Below are positions 21,286-33,232 of a DNA stretch of 64,000 bases, one piece after another. The stretch is from Eretmocerus hayati (Eukaryota > Arthropoda > Insecta > Hymenoptera > Aphelinidae), in assembly GCA_029851415.1 (NCBI GenBank), contig CM056742.1, positions 53,050,954-53,114,953 of the forward strand, given 5' to 3'. A program made the position numbers and the translations under genes. A model generated the notes under the pieces. It was not told where the DNA came from. It did no database searches and saw nothing but the letters and a program-made list of their open reading frames with translations. Position 1 is the stretch's first letter, and each line of letters opens with the position of its first letter.

Positions 21286-22431
21286 CCATATCCTCACAGA
21301 GTGTTGAAAGCTTATTTTTGATATCGGTTAGTGAGCTTACGACATTTCATCATCATTGTTCATCTTTTTGGGTGGAAAATCCTCTCTTTTCTCACAGTCG
21401 GTAGAATCGACACTTATTCGCATCATCAGTTGGTGTGTGGTACAATATCTGCAATGGGGAGGAAAGCCGACTCAAATGAATGGGAAAGGTTTGCAAAGAT
21501 TGACTCGCCAAAGCGAGGGGCTCGTGGCTTGAAATGTACTCGATCCCTTTCCGGTACAACAGGAGCTAATCTATCCTTTCACTGGTGAGTACATTACAGC
21601 TGGCCCTTTTACTCCACACTACAGACGTTCTAATTGTGAAAATGACGGAAAATTTATCAGTTCTATTCATTGGAATTCAAAAAAATTAGCCTGAGAGGAT
21701 ATGGTCAAAGCATGATTGTGATGAAAGAAATTCTATTAAAGAAAATATTTGATTGGATAAAAAAATTGATCAAAACTTTGCTGGACCCAGAACAAAGCTT
21801 CGTCTTTAGCGAAAGCAAAACTTCCTCAAAATCTATGTCAACGTCACGAACATTTTTCAATAACAGCGAAGTCTCAACATTTATTCCGGAAATTATTGGA
21901 AAAACAGACAGTTTTCGAATCTTCAATTTTTTGTCATTTTGCAACTAATTATTGATGAATTCCTAATCAGCAATATTTTGAAACTGGGAAGTGTGACCCC
22001 CCATTTGGGGGGGGGGGGGCTAATATATATCTGTATCCTTTTCTTGGCGTATAGATTTCATCCACTTGGATTTTTTCATTCTGATATATGTCACCTCTAT
22101 TTATTTCACGTACTTGCATATCAACATGTAACGCCGTTGAAAACGCCACGTATTTTCTCAAGTTTTTTGGCGTGGATGTGATCTCCGTATTGACTTTTAT
22201 TGGAAATTCTTTGTGATTCTCGCTCGCAAGGACAACTGTACCGGAACACCTGTTTTGAATTCTGAGCGTACCCTCTCGAGGAAGGAGAGGCGAGCACTAC
22301 ATGATTGCACAAACGCACCCAGTCCAAAGCAGGCTTGAACACACGAAGAACACCCTTCAAGTCGAATCTGAAATCCACGAGGTGCTTCTCGAGGTACGGA
22401 CGCGAACAAACAGGAAGAAGAAAAGTTACTA
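21286..22431. other. Intergenic, no gene seen
   Basis: AT-rich sequence with a G12 run at about 22008-22019. Frames open on both strands between 21670 and 21950 mirror one another and are not credible. The segment 22200-22430 could hold an upstream exon of the hAT-like gene, but no motif supports it. Confidence 0.35.
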
Positions 22432-23560
22432 TTGAAATCCTGCTTGCTTGTCGGTGTAGATTTGAGCCTGATGAGGCCTCCTATCTCTCGCAAATCATTT
22501 AAGAGGTTCGATTCTAACTTCGAGATCCCGGGTCTTGAAACATTCCGCGAATCGGTGCTATCAAATGTGATTCAAGATTTACAAGTGGAAGAGGAGACAA
22601 GGAGGTACATGGATATTTTGATTGTTGCTAAAGCGTCTTCAAAACTACTGTCCTACCTAGTCACACGTGATGGTAAATATTCTCTAGTTGAATGCGCTGA
22701 TTTGAATAAGAACGTCTACGGAAATTCTGACAAGGATGCGGACGAAGATTACGAAGTTAGACAAAGTGAGGCCGTGACTTTCTGCGACTCATCTGTCATT
22801 TCTGCATTCAAAAAATTCGGCATTTTTACAAAGTTTGTATTATATACTGGTGTGGGGTTCTTCAGTGAAGAGGGAGAAGCTCGTCTGATCATTGATGATG
22901 GAGGGAATGTCAAAAAGTTTCCATGTCTAAGATCTATTTTTTGCAGACATATTGAAAAAGTTATTGAAATTCAAACTCCCATCGGGTCAACATATAAGTG
23001 TTGTACAGCGCCACGTACGGTACGAATATGTATTGACGGAGCTCGTCGAAAATACACGCAAATCAGATTACTCCATAGCTGACGCCTTAGAGAATATTTT
23101 CAAACTATTCAAGGAATATAGTCTGAATGTCAATCCGAATGCAATGAATACTTTCCAATATTATCTAAGTCCTTTTTACTTTTTGACCAATTATTTAGAC
23201 TCTCGATACAGAGGAAAATGTTTCTCAAATTACGACGATTATCATGCACGTATGATCGATTTGTTAAATGAAACCTTAGATGACGAAGCTGGTCTTTTGG
23301 CTCATGGCCAGTACAAGTCGGGATCTGGAGTATTTGATCTCGTATTTGACAACCCAAAGTATTCCAAAGAAAAAGTACGGAGAATCGCTGCATCAGCATC
23401 CAAAGAGCTAAGCGACCTCGCCTTAGACCTAATGAAAGTACCCGCGGATGTGAATCGACTAGCATATGACTTTCTACATGGTGTTTTCGATATCGTGAAT
23501 ATTCTCAAAGATGACAGTGCAATGCAGCTTGCATCATCAATTTTTGTCAATGGGGAGTGA
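22432..23560 (+). CDS. hAT-transposase-derived protein, possibly spliced
   Basis: The 3' block (22952-23560) resembles the C-terminal half of hAT-type transposases: a helical stretch, then YYLSPFYFLTNYLDSRYRGK, and near the end LSDLALDLMKVPA, where the dimerisation region of hATs reads l..lA..ll.iPas. The ER.FS signature that should follow is replaced by DVNRLAYDF. A donor (GATG/GTAAAT, 22673) and acceptor (TTTTTTGCAG, 22946) join in phase to give LVTRDDILKKLLKFKLPSGQ. The first exon would then be 22432-22672. Unspliced, a separate frame runs on to 23082. No terminal repeats were found. It may be a domesticated or a decayed copy. Confidence 0.5.
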
Positions 23561-26032
23561 GCATAACCGAATCACATAGCTCCAAATCATTCCTGAGTTA
23601 GACAGTAGCAAGTACCTTTATCATGGTTTCAGTGAGTTTTTTGATGAGGTAAACTCGAGTTAACTGATTAAGTTCGAGAGAATAGCGCTACTCATGAACC
23701 TCATCGAAGATTTTTCCATGTCTGAATCCAATTCGTCGCGAAAGATATTGGATTTAAGATCAAGTTTGGGAAAATGATCACTTAGATAGGCTCGTAAGAT
23801 TAAACTTTTGGAAATGATATTTAAAATAATGTAGGAGTTGTATGAATGGAACGTGAATTATAACTGTCTTATAGTGTGTACATACATATGTTAGTATTTA
23901 GAAGATGAATACCAGTAGAATGGTTTTTTGCATTAGCTGACTACTAGATAAGAGGCCGAGTCCTGATAGTGAGATTGAAGCATATTGTGCGTTCTCTGGT
24001 GGATATTCATGGTTGTGTATATCAGGTGGAGTAGTGTCTTGCGTTTGCAACAGATTGATTGAGATAGGTCTTATTGATATCGCTGTTGTTGTGATTGTGA
24101 CATTATCTAACTCATTAACGCCCAAAATCCCACTGTTATGACATATTTCTAGTGCTCGTTTCTGAGCAAAAATGAGTCCTCAAAACAAATACTCAGTGCA
24201 TGTAATTGAGCTCCCAAGATGTGTGATGGAAAATCCTGTTGCAGGTAATCCTGACGAGCCACATTCAATTCTCCGCCAAAAGTACGAGATTTTCTTAATT
24301 CAAAATCGTATTGAGAAAGCATTTGCACACGCAAAATTGATGGATATTCTTCTCAGAGCTTGAGAAATGTGTCATTGACCCCTGAATTACAAAATGTATT
24401 GCTCAGAAAATCTTTTAAAGGCGTATCCGTGCCAACGGTATCGACCGAAACCAAAAGATTGTTGGCACGCCTTTTCATCGTCATTGAAACCTCCTGAATC
24501 CTGAGCATCAAACTGCTTCTGAAAAAATATCATACGACGTACTCCCGATGTACACTTGTCTGTTGTTTTATATTGCGTGATCAAAATTAGATGGTAAGCT
24601 AAATAAGCCCCTATATGTAATGGTATCGCGAATTTTTTTATTTCTACATAGTATACGGCTGAAATATGAATGGAATAACACCACAGTATACTCCAGAAAT
24701 TGGAATGAGACTCATAAGTCGTGACTCAATTTTGGAAATTTACATCCAATTTTCGAAAAATCAATGATCAAATACATCTTAGATTCAAGTCAAGCGGAAT
24801 ATAATCCCTGTTGATCGTCTAGATAACGTTTTGAATCAAATCTACTCGATCGGAGTCGATTCACAAATGTATCAAGAGTGGAATTCCGTACTCGTCGTTC
24901 TAAACCAGATACCTTGGCTTGGAAGAGAGTGGTCCCACTCTTTTGACATGTTTTCGAGGTCTTAGTATAACATGAAAACCATTTCAAACGTGTGCGATGG
25001 AAATTCTTTTGTCCTATTTCGGAGGGTCAATAGTTGAAAGTTCCATGGAAACCCTCATATGTGGAGAGAGAGATAGACCATTAGAACTGTAAGTGTCTAA
25101 CTGATAGAAGGTTACTATTTGAACAAGATCGATTTTAGAGCATAACTGCGGTGTAACATTTTTCGAACAGGATATGTAACCCTCATATTCCAGCAACAAT
25201 AAAAGATAGGCATATTACTTGCATCCAAATAGAGATGAAATGTTGAACAGTAAAACATCATGCTTGAAAAAAGCGTGAATGCAAGCCAATTGAAAATTTG
25301 AAACATTTTTTGTCGCGTTACTTATGTTAAGGCGGATAGCGATATTAATAGACCCTGAGTAGAAGTGGAGAATTTTCTGGGAGGATATCAGGCTTGCATT
25401 CAATTGAGTTAAGAGAATGGACGAAAATGATATGGCGTATGAAATGAGTTTCCTACGGCAGGACTCTGAGCTACTTGTTTAAATCACCAATTCATCTATG
25501 TCGATATTGAAAATTTATTGATAATATAACTTGATAAAAAAATTCCGCCCGTTCTTTTGATTCAGCGGTAAGAATTGCAAAATGAAATTTTCGGGCATGA
25601 CATCGTCATGCATAAGTTAAATTTTCTTGAGTAATTGAGTTTCGATAAAAATGACGTTGTGTTACAGTGATTGTTGATTTCAAAATTTGATGACCCTGAG
25701 AACCGAAAAATGAGACTCTGGTCGTCAGGAATTGGTAACAATATATTGTATATCACGATAGTACACAAACATTCGAGGAATATGTAAGCGATCACTTTTG
25801 TTGCATGGATATTTTTTCATGGGACTTGTCCTGTTTGTACGATCACAATTGATCATTTATATGACAACAAAGTTGAGAAGAAACAATGTTTATCGTATCA
25901 AAATCATACAGTTACGTTGTTGACCGACGATGCGAAGTGATGCAGGTATGGGAGAGTTACACTACAAGCCACACTTTAGTAAACACCTAAGCGTGAAAAG
26001 CCCAATTCAAAAAATTCTATTTTCGATACACT
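23561..26032. other. Gene-poor interval of 2.5 kb
   Basis: Only short frames are present and none shows a domain. One local hairpin is visible (GTGCCAAC near 24430 pairing with GTTGGCAC near 24460). The remainder is AT-rich single-copy-looking sequence. Confidence 0.4.
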
Positions 26033-26235
26033 GTGCGTAAAAGTGCAATTTGCGCACAGTTTGTCGACTTTTACTCACAGTTTATCGAAAAGTATAGTTA
26101 GATACACGGCCGTAAAACCTATTATTCGTATCCTCGTGATGATTCCGACCCTCGCCTGCGGCTCGGGCCTGAATCCCATCACTCGGATGCGAATAAAACG
26201 TTTTACGCCCTTATATCGAAATGTACTATTCTGAG
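26033..26235 (-). repeat. Hairpin-bearing dispersed repeat (copy 4 of 4, inverse)
   Basis: This is the reverse complement of 3672-3900 with few differences. It includes the TGCGCAAA/GCGCAC part, GTAAAACCTATTATTCG, the CTCGCCTGCGGCTCGGGCC core and an outer CGCCCTTATATCGAAATGTA. The open frame across it is shared with the other copy because the sequence is shared, and is not evidence of coding. Confidence 0.8.
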
Positions 26236-26566
26236 GCATCGTTTTTCCGAAATGAATTAGCTTAGTTTAATTTGTATATTCTTCCAAAGACATACAAATT
26301 CTTTGTGAGTTCTTTCCTGTGACACGACAGGAGTTCGTTAGGTCAAAGACATGAAAATTTGGCTAACACTGATACCTCTGCAAGTCACACACGAATTGAT
26401 GGATCGGAATGATGGAAACAGCATCTGGAAGCACAAGTCATGAGCTCTAAAATTCGTTGCTGAAATTCATTCTAGCTTGTTTATGGCCCGAGCTGTGTTT
26501 TTTTATGGAAAATTATTATCGAAAAATCGACCAGTCATTGAGAAGCCGTGGATGCACTCAGGCTGA

Positions 26567-26710
26567 ATTTTTACGCTAGCGAATTTCTCCACGGCAAGCG
26601 ATCTTATTCATTGGTGTGAGAGAGAAAGTTGTATGAGTCGTTCTCTCTCAGACCAATGGCGATTATCGTTTGCCGTGGCAAAAAATCGCCAGCGTGGAAA
26701 TACAGCCTCA
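26567..26710. repeat. Inverted repeat, ~144 bp
   Basis: GGCTGAATTTTTACGCTAGC, then CCACGGCAAGCGAT and ATTGGTGTGAGAGAGAA at the left, pair with TTCTCTCTCAGACCAAT, ATCGTTTGCCGTGG and GCCAGCGTGGAAATACAGCC at the right. The loop is about 12 bases. It is probably a fold-back MITE. Confidence 0.75.
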
Positions 26711-27209
26711 TTATTGAATTGGTATAAGCGATGATGTTCGTTCCTACCAAAATCAAAACGGAAAAGCTTGAGAGGAATCAAAGAAATACCTCCGTGAGCC
26801 CGATTTCCTCACCTATGATGGATTTTGGGACTCTTTTCTGAAAAACAAAAACAATTTTGGCTCAGACTATAAACGATATAGAATGAATGTAAAAACGGAT
26901 CCATCAACTTGTCTCTGACTTGCATAGGTCTGAGTGTTGGCATAACTTTTATGAATTTTCTCAGCGATACTATTTGACCTATCGAAATTCTGTCGGATGG
27001 CAGGTAAAAACCCACAAAGAGTTTCCCAAGTGCCCGAAAGAAGCTGATTCGAAGCTGATTTGGAATATGCTGAATTGGAAACGTTTTGGACCAACGATGT
27101 CACACAAATAAGAGGTTCCAATTAGGACCTTTAAATTTTATGTTGTTCCACACTTTTCAACGGTCTAGTGTATGGAACAAATTGGCCGCGTATAAGAAAA
27201 TATGTATGA

Positions 27210-27950
27210 GATGTGTAAGCTAGTAGAATGAGCTCGAAAAGTATGTCATTTTGGCGGTGGCAGGTAGGTGCTGGTTTCCTTTTTTTCCAGGTGCAGAACA
27301 CCCTGTCAAACAATGTCTGGGAGGTGTGTGCGAAAATTATTAACAATTGGCTCTCATAAATCGCCTGTACGAGATATGATAATGATTTAATCGGGATACT
27401 GGAGAGTAGGTTTCTAAGTATTACCCTGACTTTCCCAAGAATATCATCTTCGTCTATAAAATAGTTACGCCTGTTCTCCTGTAAAACTTCTTTATATATC
27501 AAATAGGGTTGTTCAAAAACGGCTCAACGAATCGTCACCGAATTTGGTATCCTTATTGACTATAATGAGGACTATCAATTGTGTGGTTTTCAAGCCTCAT
27601 ATTCAACTATTGTAAGATAAACAATCATTGGTTTATAACAGGAATTTTTTATTTAAACCTATGTAACTCCAACAAAAATTTGCTAGAGCAATGAATTATT
27701 TTTTGAATCTGGAGATTCGTTTCCTAGCTACAAGGTTAAACCAGAGCAAACCTGCTAAAAGTCATACCCACAGAGCTATCAGCGTTAATGCGCAGAAATG
27801 GTCAATTTTCACAGTTATTCATCATTGATAATTTTTCCGCCAGGCTAAATTTGTTCGGAAGTGGTAGACATTGTTGTAGAGGGTGTCCTGCACCTAAAAA
27901 ACAATGCAACCAGCACCTATTTTCCACCGCCAAAAATATTTCTAATTCTA
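27210..27950. repeat. Diverged inverted repeat, ~130-bp arms
   Basis: The left arm, 27215-27345, includes TTTTGGCGGTGGCAGGTAGG and GGTGCAGAACACCCTGTCAA. Its inverse is at 27835-27950, with GTAGAGGGTGTCCTGCACCT and ATTTTCCACCGCCAAAAATA. A ~490-bp AT-rich spacer lies between them, with no ORF of note. Confidence 0.6.
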
Positions 27951-28093
27951 CTGGCCTAATGGTAAACGGCCTGAACTAAGGGGCGACAGAATGAGTGTCC
28001 TTAATTTACCTGTTCTCAATAACTAAAAATTATGCAAATGCAGATCTTGACACGAATTGTTCTTAAATTTTCAATCGAAGGGAGAGGGTAATT

Positions 28094-29884
28094 ATATGAT
28101 GAATTCCACGCCAAAGCGACCTACGGAAAGGGGTCATCTCTCAGATTCTTCTTTAACCTTTTTCATTCGATTCTATGGCCCAGAATAGGGATTTCGGACC
28201 ACCTATGGGGCCCAAAAAAAATTTCTCCTCTCCATTGCACGCATATCCGTCAACAGACCGAAAATTTATCGTGTAAAAATCGACGCTCTTTTATTCACGA
28301 AAATGGGAATATTTCTAGTTTTTGGATAGCTATCGATTTGCGGGTTGCGGCATCTGAAAGGGCATCAAAAAACCTATCGAAAACGTTGTCGGAAATCCCT
28401 TCTCTGTGATTTGGGGGCCTCCTGGAGGCAATAGAGTGTTTTTCGCTAAAATGTTGATTTCTCAAAAAGCCATTTTCTTTATTTTCTTAAAATCATGTAT
28501 TTGACGTAAAATTTTGCGTTCTTTCGTAAAAATGGGTTTCAGAGAAGTTTGGGGCGATCCAAGTGACTTATGAGCCATTTTTTGAAAATCCGATTTTTTC
28601 GGTTTCAGAAAAAGGCGATTTACTGCGCATGCGCACAAACGTAGACTTTTGGCTCCACTCCCAATGGAAAGCTGACAAAATTTCCTACAAAATGACTACC
28701 CACAAAGTTGAAATTCATGCACTGAAACGCGATCTGCAAGGATTAATTATGTCGGATCAAAATCACATGAAAATTCAGCCCATTAATGCCTTTGTAGCGC
28801 CTGCTGAGATGACACATTCACGAGATCTTCTCGGGACTCAATTCTGAGTACAAAATTGACCTGACAAAAATTCGGACCACATGGTTTCATCGTAAAATTG
28901 TATGAACTTTCAAAATATGCGATGGAAAGCCCTGTTTGAGGCGAACCCGAGGTGCTACATTCAATTTTCCGCAATTTTGAATGTGAAATATCGTATTTTC
29001 TGGCAAAAAATTGAATGTAGCACCTCGGGTTCGCCTCAAACGGGATTTTTATCGCATATTTTGAAAGTTCATACAATTTTACGTTGAAACCATGTGTTCC
29101 GAATTTTTTTCAGGTCAATTTCGTCCTCAAAATTGAGTCCCGAGAAGATCTCGTGAATGTGTTATCTCAGCAGGCGCCACGAAGGCGTTAATGGGCTAAA
29201 TTTTCATGTGTTTTTGATTCGACATAATTAATCCTTGCAGATCGCGTTTCAGTGCATAAATTTCAACTCTGCCGGTAGTCATTTTATAGAAAATTTTGTC
29301 AGCTTTCCATTGAAAGTGGCGCCGAAAGTCTATGTTTGTGCGCATGCGCAGAAAATCGCCTTTTTCTGAAACTGGAAAAATCGAATTTTCAAAAAAATGG
29401 CTCATAAGTCACTTGGATCGCCCCAAACTTCTCTGAAACCCATTTTTTTCGAAAGAACGCAAAATTTTACGTCAAATATATGATTTTCAGAAAATAAAAA
29501 GAATGGCTTTTTGAGAAATCAACATTTTAGCGAAAAACACTCTTTTGCCTCCAGGAGGCCCCCAAATCACAGAGAAGGAATTTTTGACAACGTTTTCGAT
29601 AGGTTTTTTGATGCCCTTTCAGATGCCGCAACCCGCAAATCGATAGCTATTCAAAAACTCGAAATATTCCCATTTTCGTGAATAAAAGAGCATCGATTTT
29701 TACACGATAAATTTTCGGTCTGTTGACGGATATGCGTGCAATGGAGAGGAGAAATTTTTTTTGGGCCCCATAGGTGGTCCGAAGTTCCTATTTTGGGCCA
29801 TAGAATCGAATGAAAAAGGTTAAAAAAGAATCTGAGAGATGAGCCCTTTTCGCAGGTCGCTTTGGCGTGGAATTCATCATATAT
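28094..29884. repeat. 1.8-kb near-perfect palindrome
   Basis: TATATGATGAATTCCACGCC at the left end is mirrored by GGCGTGGAATTCATCATATA at the right end. Every block between them recurs in reverse order, for example GGCCCAAAAAAAATTTCTCC / GAGAAATTTTTTTTGGGCCC and GCGCATGCGCACAAACGTAG / CTATGTTTGTGCGCATGCGC. The centre is at about 28990, flanked by GGTGCTACATTCAATTTT and its complement. By eye the arms are well over 85% identical. No transposase frame is present, so this is a large fold-back element. Confidence 0.85.
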
Positions 29885-30455
29885 CCTTCAATTTATTACA
29901 AGTGGAAAAATATTGTCCTGTATATTTTAGATTTTTTTGGAAATGCGAAATCAACGCCAGAACAGGACTGATGAATTTCTCACATCTTTTATCTGATTTC
30001 ATATGTATTCTTCTAAACTTGAACATCTCTCCTGCAGAATTGATGAGTTACATATGTAACGAACCCTATGCGCAGATAACTGGAAAAAACGTTGTGTGCC
30101 TAATTTCACCACATATCATTCTTTCACGATTGCTCTTCGGTTCACTTAGTGAATAAATATAGTGAAGCAGGTTAGAGGCTGCCAACTCGCGAGTCCGGAT
30201 TCATGGGTTTTGAAATGTTACAGAGAACCCGTATAATCTCATGATTATACAACTCTCGGTTGGATGAGCGTTGGTTGTAAGTGAGAAAAAATATTAGTTT
30301 GGGGAACTACAGATAGTTCAGGTGTGATTAATGTGATGGACCGAGCTGCGTTTGAAGATACCGATATATACCAAAATGATGATGGAAAAAAATTCAAGCC
30401 CAATTACGCGCACTAGCCTTATTTCAATTTTTGGGGGAGGTTTGGGGCATCATCG

Positions 30456-30668
30456 GCAACCATAGACATAGTAAGGCATAGACTGCGAGTCGCGGGTTAT
30501 TGCCGTGGGACTTCGTGCGAGTGAGACGGATGCGCAAGAAGCAATGCTTTCTCATGGAGCGGCGTGACTCTTACGTCATGCTATCTCTCTCGCACTCATG
30601 CAATCTCGACGCCCCACTCTCCAAATCCTGACCCGCAGTCTATATCTTTCTGTGCCTATGTTGGCAGC
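30456..30668. repeat. Inverted repeat, ~210 bp
   Basis: GGCAACCATAGACATAG, then AGGCATAGACTGCGAGTC at the left pair with GACCCGCAGTCTATATCTTT, then CTGTGCCTATGTTGGCAG at the right. The interior includes GTGCGAGTGAGACGG, mirrored by CTCTCTCGCACTCATG. Probably a MITE. Confidence 0.7.
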
Positions 30669-30701
30669 GAAATACAGCGAGTGAAAGATAAAGATAGAGA
30701 A

Positions 30702-30830
30702 CGATTGTAGATTGTAGATTGTAGATTGGTGTTATTTTTGGTACCTTGAGGTATTACCCTATCTGGTACAAGTAGAAATATTCAATTACATTATCATATG
30801 ATATAATATCGAAGGTAAAGATTGTGAGAT
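30702..30830 (-). mobile_element. 3' end fragment of a LINE with a GGTACC stem-loop
   Basis: On the minus strand it reads a hairpin (TGTACCAGATAGGG / CCTCAAGGTACC), then a short A/T stretch and a CTACAAT tandem tail. A closely similar plus-strand 3' end is at 44380-44460. Only the terminal ~130 bp are present. Confidence 0.6.
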
Positions 30831-30839
30831 TGATTGATT

Positions 30840-32981
30840 GATTGATGCCCGTTTATTCGTCCGAAGACAAAAAAGAAAAATAATCAGTCACATATGGTAA
30901 TATATATTACAGATCAATAGTGCACATTAATAAAGATAATGAAGTCATTTGGTCAAGGACAAATCTTAAGTATATCACAATTTGTGACTAGTCGGGTAGC
31001 ACTCAGAAGATTCACAAACTCCATAGAATAATATAAGAATACAGATAAAATGGCAGGGCTCACAGTCATATTACAGAAAAGTTCAGTCGATTGACGGAAG
31101 GTCACACGTATACTTATAATTATATTCTAGATGAACGAATCAAGCAAAAAGTCAGCCCAAGCCTTTCAAAGTTTAGAGATTGAAGTAATGCTTCTTCTCC
31201 ACATCAATCCTCTGGGGAGACTGTGTGAGCAAAAAATCCTTCATACCCTCTTTAAATAATGACATTTTCACCAGCTGCCGAAAGCGCGGAGGGAGAAAGT
31301 TCCACAACTGAGCACATTGAACCTGGAAAGATCTTCTTCCATATTCAAGTCTCATATTGGGAACTTTAAGTACCCGCTCTTCTGCATCACCGCGTGCGGG
31401 GCGTTCAGATTGGTACCTGGTGAACATCGCAGCTAGGTATCCAGGCTCTCCTAAATGCATGATCTTGTGCATTAACAGAGCTGCGAAGTACATTCTCCGC
31501 GAATCAGTACGTAACCAACCCAAACGCTCCCTAAACGGGGTGATGTGCTCGTCTCTCCTAATATCAAAAATATACCTCACACATGAATTGCTTAGTCGCT
31601 GTATCCGTTGCCGCTGTTCGTCCGTGGCGTCGAGGTACACGACTGTGCAATAATCTAAATGCGGTTGAACTAATGACTCGACTAGGCGAATTCGGAGAGG
31701 TCTGGTGATACTCGCCCTAAAAAACCGCAACCCGTAAAGGGCTCTGTTCACTTTCTTAGTTACTTGGTCGATGTGCGGCTTCCACGTCAGTTCACTATCA
31801 AGTGTAACACCAAGACTCTTGACCGTATCGCTGAACGGAATGAACTTTCCTTCCTGTATCTCAACCCCTGGCAAGTCCACTCTTTTCAGATCTTTGATGT
31901 TCCTCTCAGAGCTGAAGAAGATTGCCTTGGTCTTGCCAGCGTTGAGACGCAGGCCGGAACTTCTGGCCCATTCAGCAATTAGTCGTCCTACTTCTCCCAG
32001 CCGAGTGATGCCTTCCTCGATCTTAGTTTTCTCGACTTGGAGATAAATTTGGAGATCATCCGCATAGAATAGATGATATACCGACTTTCCGTCTAGCAAA
32101 CCAGGTAAGTCATCAACATATAAGCTGAAGAGTAAAGGCCCGAGAACGCATCCCTGTGGAACACCCAGATTGGTTCCGAGCCAATCAGATTTGCCTACTT
32201 TAGAAATGATTTGTTAGGTGCGGCCTTGTAAGTATGATTTTATCCACAGGAGTGCCGATCTTGAGAATCCAAGGTTTCGGAGCTTCCTCAACAGCTTTGA
32301 CGGTGTTATTGTGTCGAAAGCTTTGCTAAAGTTGAATAGTAGGAGTAAGGTGATCTTCTCCCTATCAATGCCTACTTTGATGTCATCCGTCAACTTTAGT
32401 AAAGCTGTCTGGGTGCTATGGTATTGCCTGAAACCAGTCTGGAAGCGATCAAGAAGTTCCTCTACTTTTAAATACTCCGTGATTTGGTCATGTGCAATTT
32501 TTTCCAGAACCTTGGAAAGGAAGCACAGCAGCGCTATGGGACGAAAGTCCGAGACCGTTGGTGGAGCTGCAGTCTTCTTCAATGCAATCAGCTGCGCTTG
32601 CATCCAAGCTTCGGGAAAAACGCTATGAGCGAAAGAGGAATTGAAAATGTGTACAATAAGATCACCAATTGCCGGAAGAGCCTTCGCGATCACGCTCTGG
32701 GGGATCCCATCCACCCCGCGGGCCTGCGAGGAGAAATGTTGAATAGCAAGGACTACATCATTGAAATTTGTGGGCTTAAATTTAAACCCCTCCTCCGGTG
32801 CAGAGTTAATATCGTCCATTGCTTCATTGATATTTTCGTGAGGCGAAACGGAAACCCCCGCAAAGTGAGCGTTCAACTCATCCGGTGTGAAACCGTGAAG
32901 TTCTTCCTCTTTGCTCTTGGGCAAGAGGCCGAGATTGCGCATCTCCTTCCAAATATTCTTGTTCTGATCAAGAGCGTCTGA
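30840..32981 (-). mobile_element. LINE family A, copy 2
   Basis: On the minus strand this runs from about 32980 to a (TCAA)n tail at 30850-30830. The 3' untranslated region contains TTCGGACGAATAAACGGGCA before the tail. The endonuclease and ORF1 are absent, so the copy is 5'-truncated, near a GA-rich stretch at 33003-33070. Confidence 0.8.
31173..32942 (-). pseudogene. LINE family A ORF2, RT domain to C-terminus, one nonsense codon
   Basis: The segments 32942-32214 and 32213-31173 are one reading frame split only by a TAA at 32214-32216, where the related copy at 15.9-17.4 kb has CAA (Gln, in GRTQQIISK). It contains [58 protein letters not shown] and FYADDLQIY, followed by the conserved C-terminal region. 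The catalytic Asp of motif A (normally DFSKAFD) is Asn here. Both changes argue against activity, but the rest of the ~590 codons is intact, so the insertion is fairly young. Confidence 0.9.
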
Positions 32982-33002
32982 AAGATGGTTTTGAAGGAAG
33001 GA

Positions 33003-33072
33003 ATTACGTGAGAGAGACAGAGAGGGAAGGAGAGAAAAAGAGAGCTAAAGAGGGAGAGAGAGAGAGTATGAG
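33003..33072. repeat. GA-rich low-complexity tract
   Basis: An imperfect GAGAGA run interrupted by GGGAAGG and AAAAAG. It lies at the 5' side of LINE family A copy 2. Confidence 0.85.
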
Positions 33073-33073
33073 A

Positions 33074-33232
33074 GCCTCGACAGAAAGTGCGCACTTTCTC
33101 TTTTTCTCCTTTTCGCTTTCTCCCCTCCCATGTATATAAGCATAGGCGCCGTAGTTCCATTGCGCGCCACGGGGAGACAATGGCGCTAGTTCCACGGGGG
33201 AAAAAGAGAAAGTGCGCACTTTTTGTCGAGGC
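33074..33232. mobile_element. MITE with ~35-bp terminal inverted repeats
   Basis: The left end GCCTCGACAGAAAGTGCGCA is followed by CTTTCTCTTTTTCTCC. The right end is its inverse (GAAAAAGAGAAAGTGCGCAC, then TTTTTGTCGAGGC). The ~85-bp interior holds TATATAAG, which looks like a TATA box, and CGCGCCACGGGG. No ORF is present and no target duplication was identified. Confidence 0.7.

Noticed and set aside
28563..29405. ~70-95-codon similar frames on opposite strands (KGDLLRMRTNVDFW-type)
   Set aside because: Mirror copies within the 1.8-kb palindrome, with no start context or domain. A decayed gene captured by the element is possible but unsupported.
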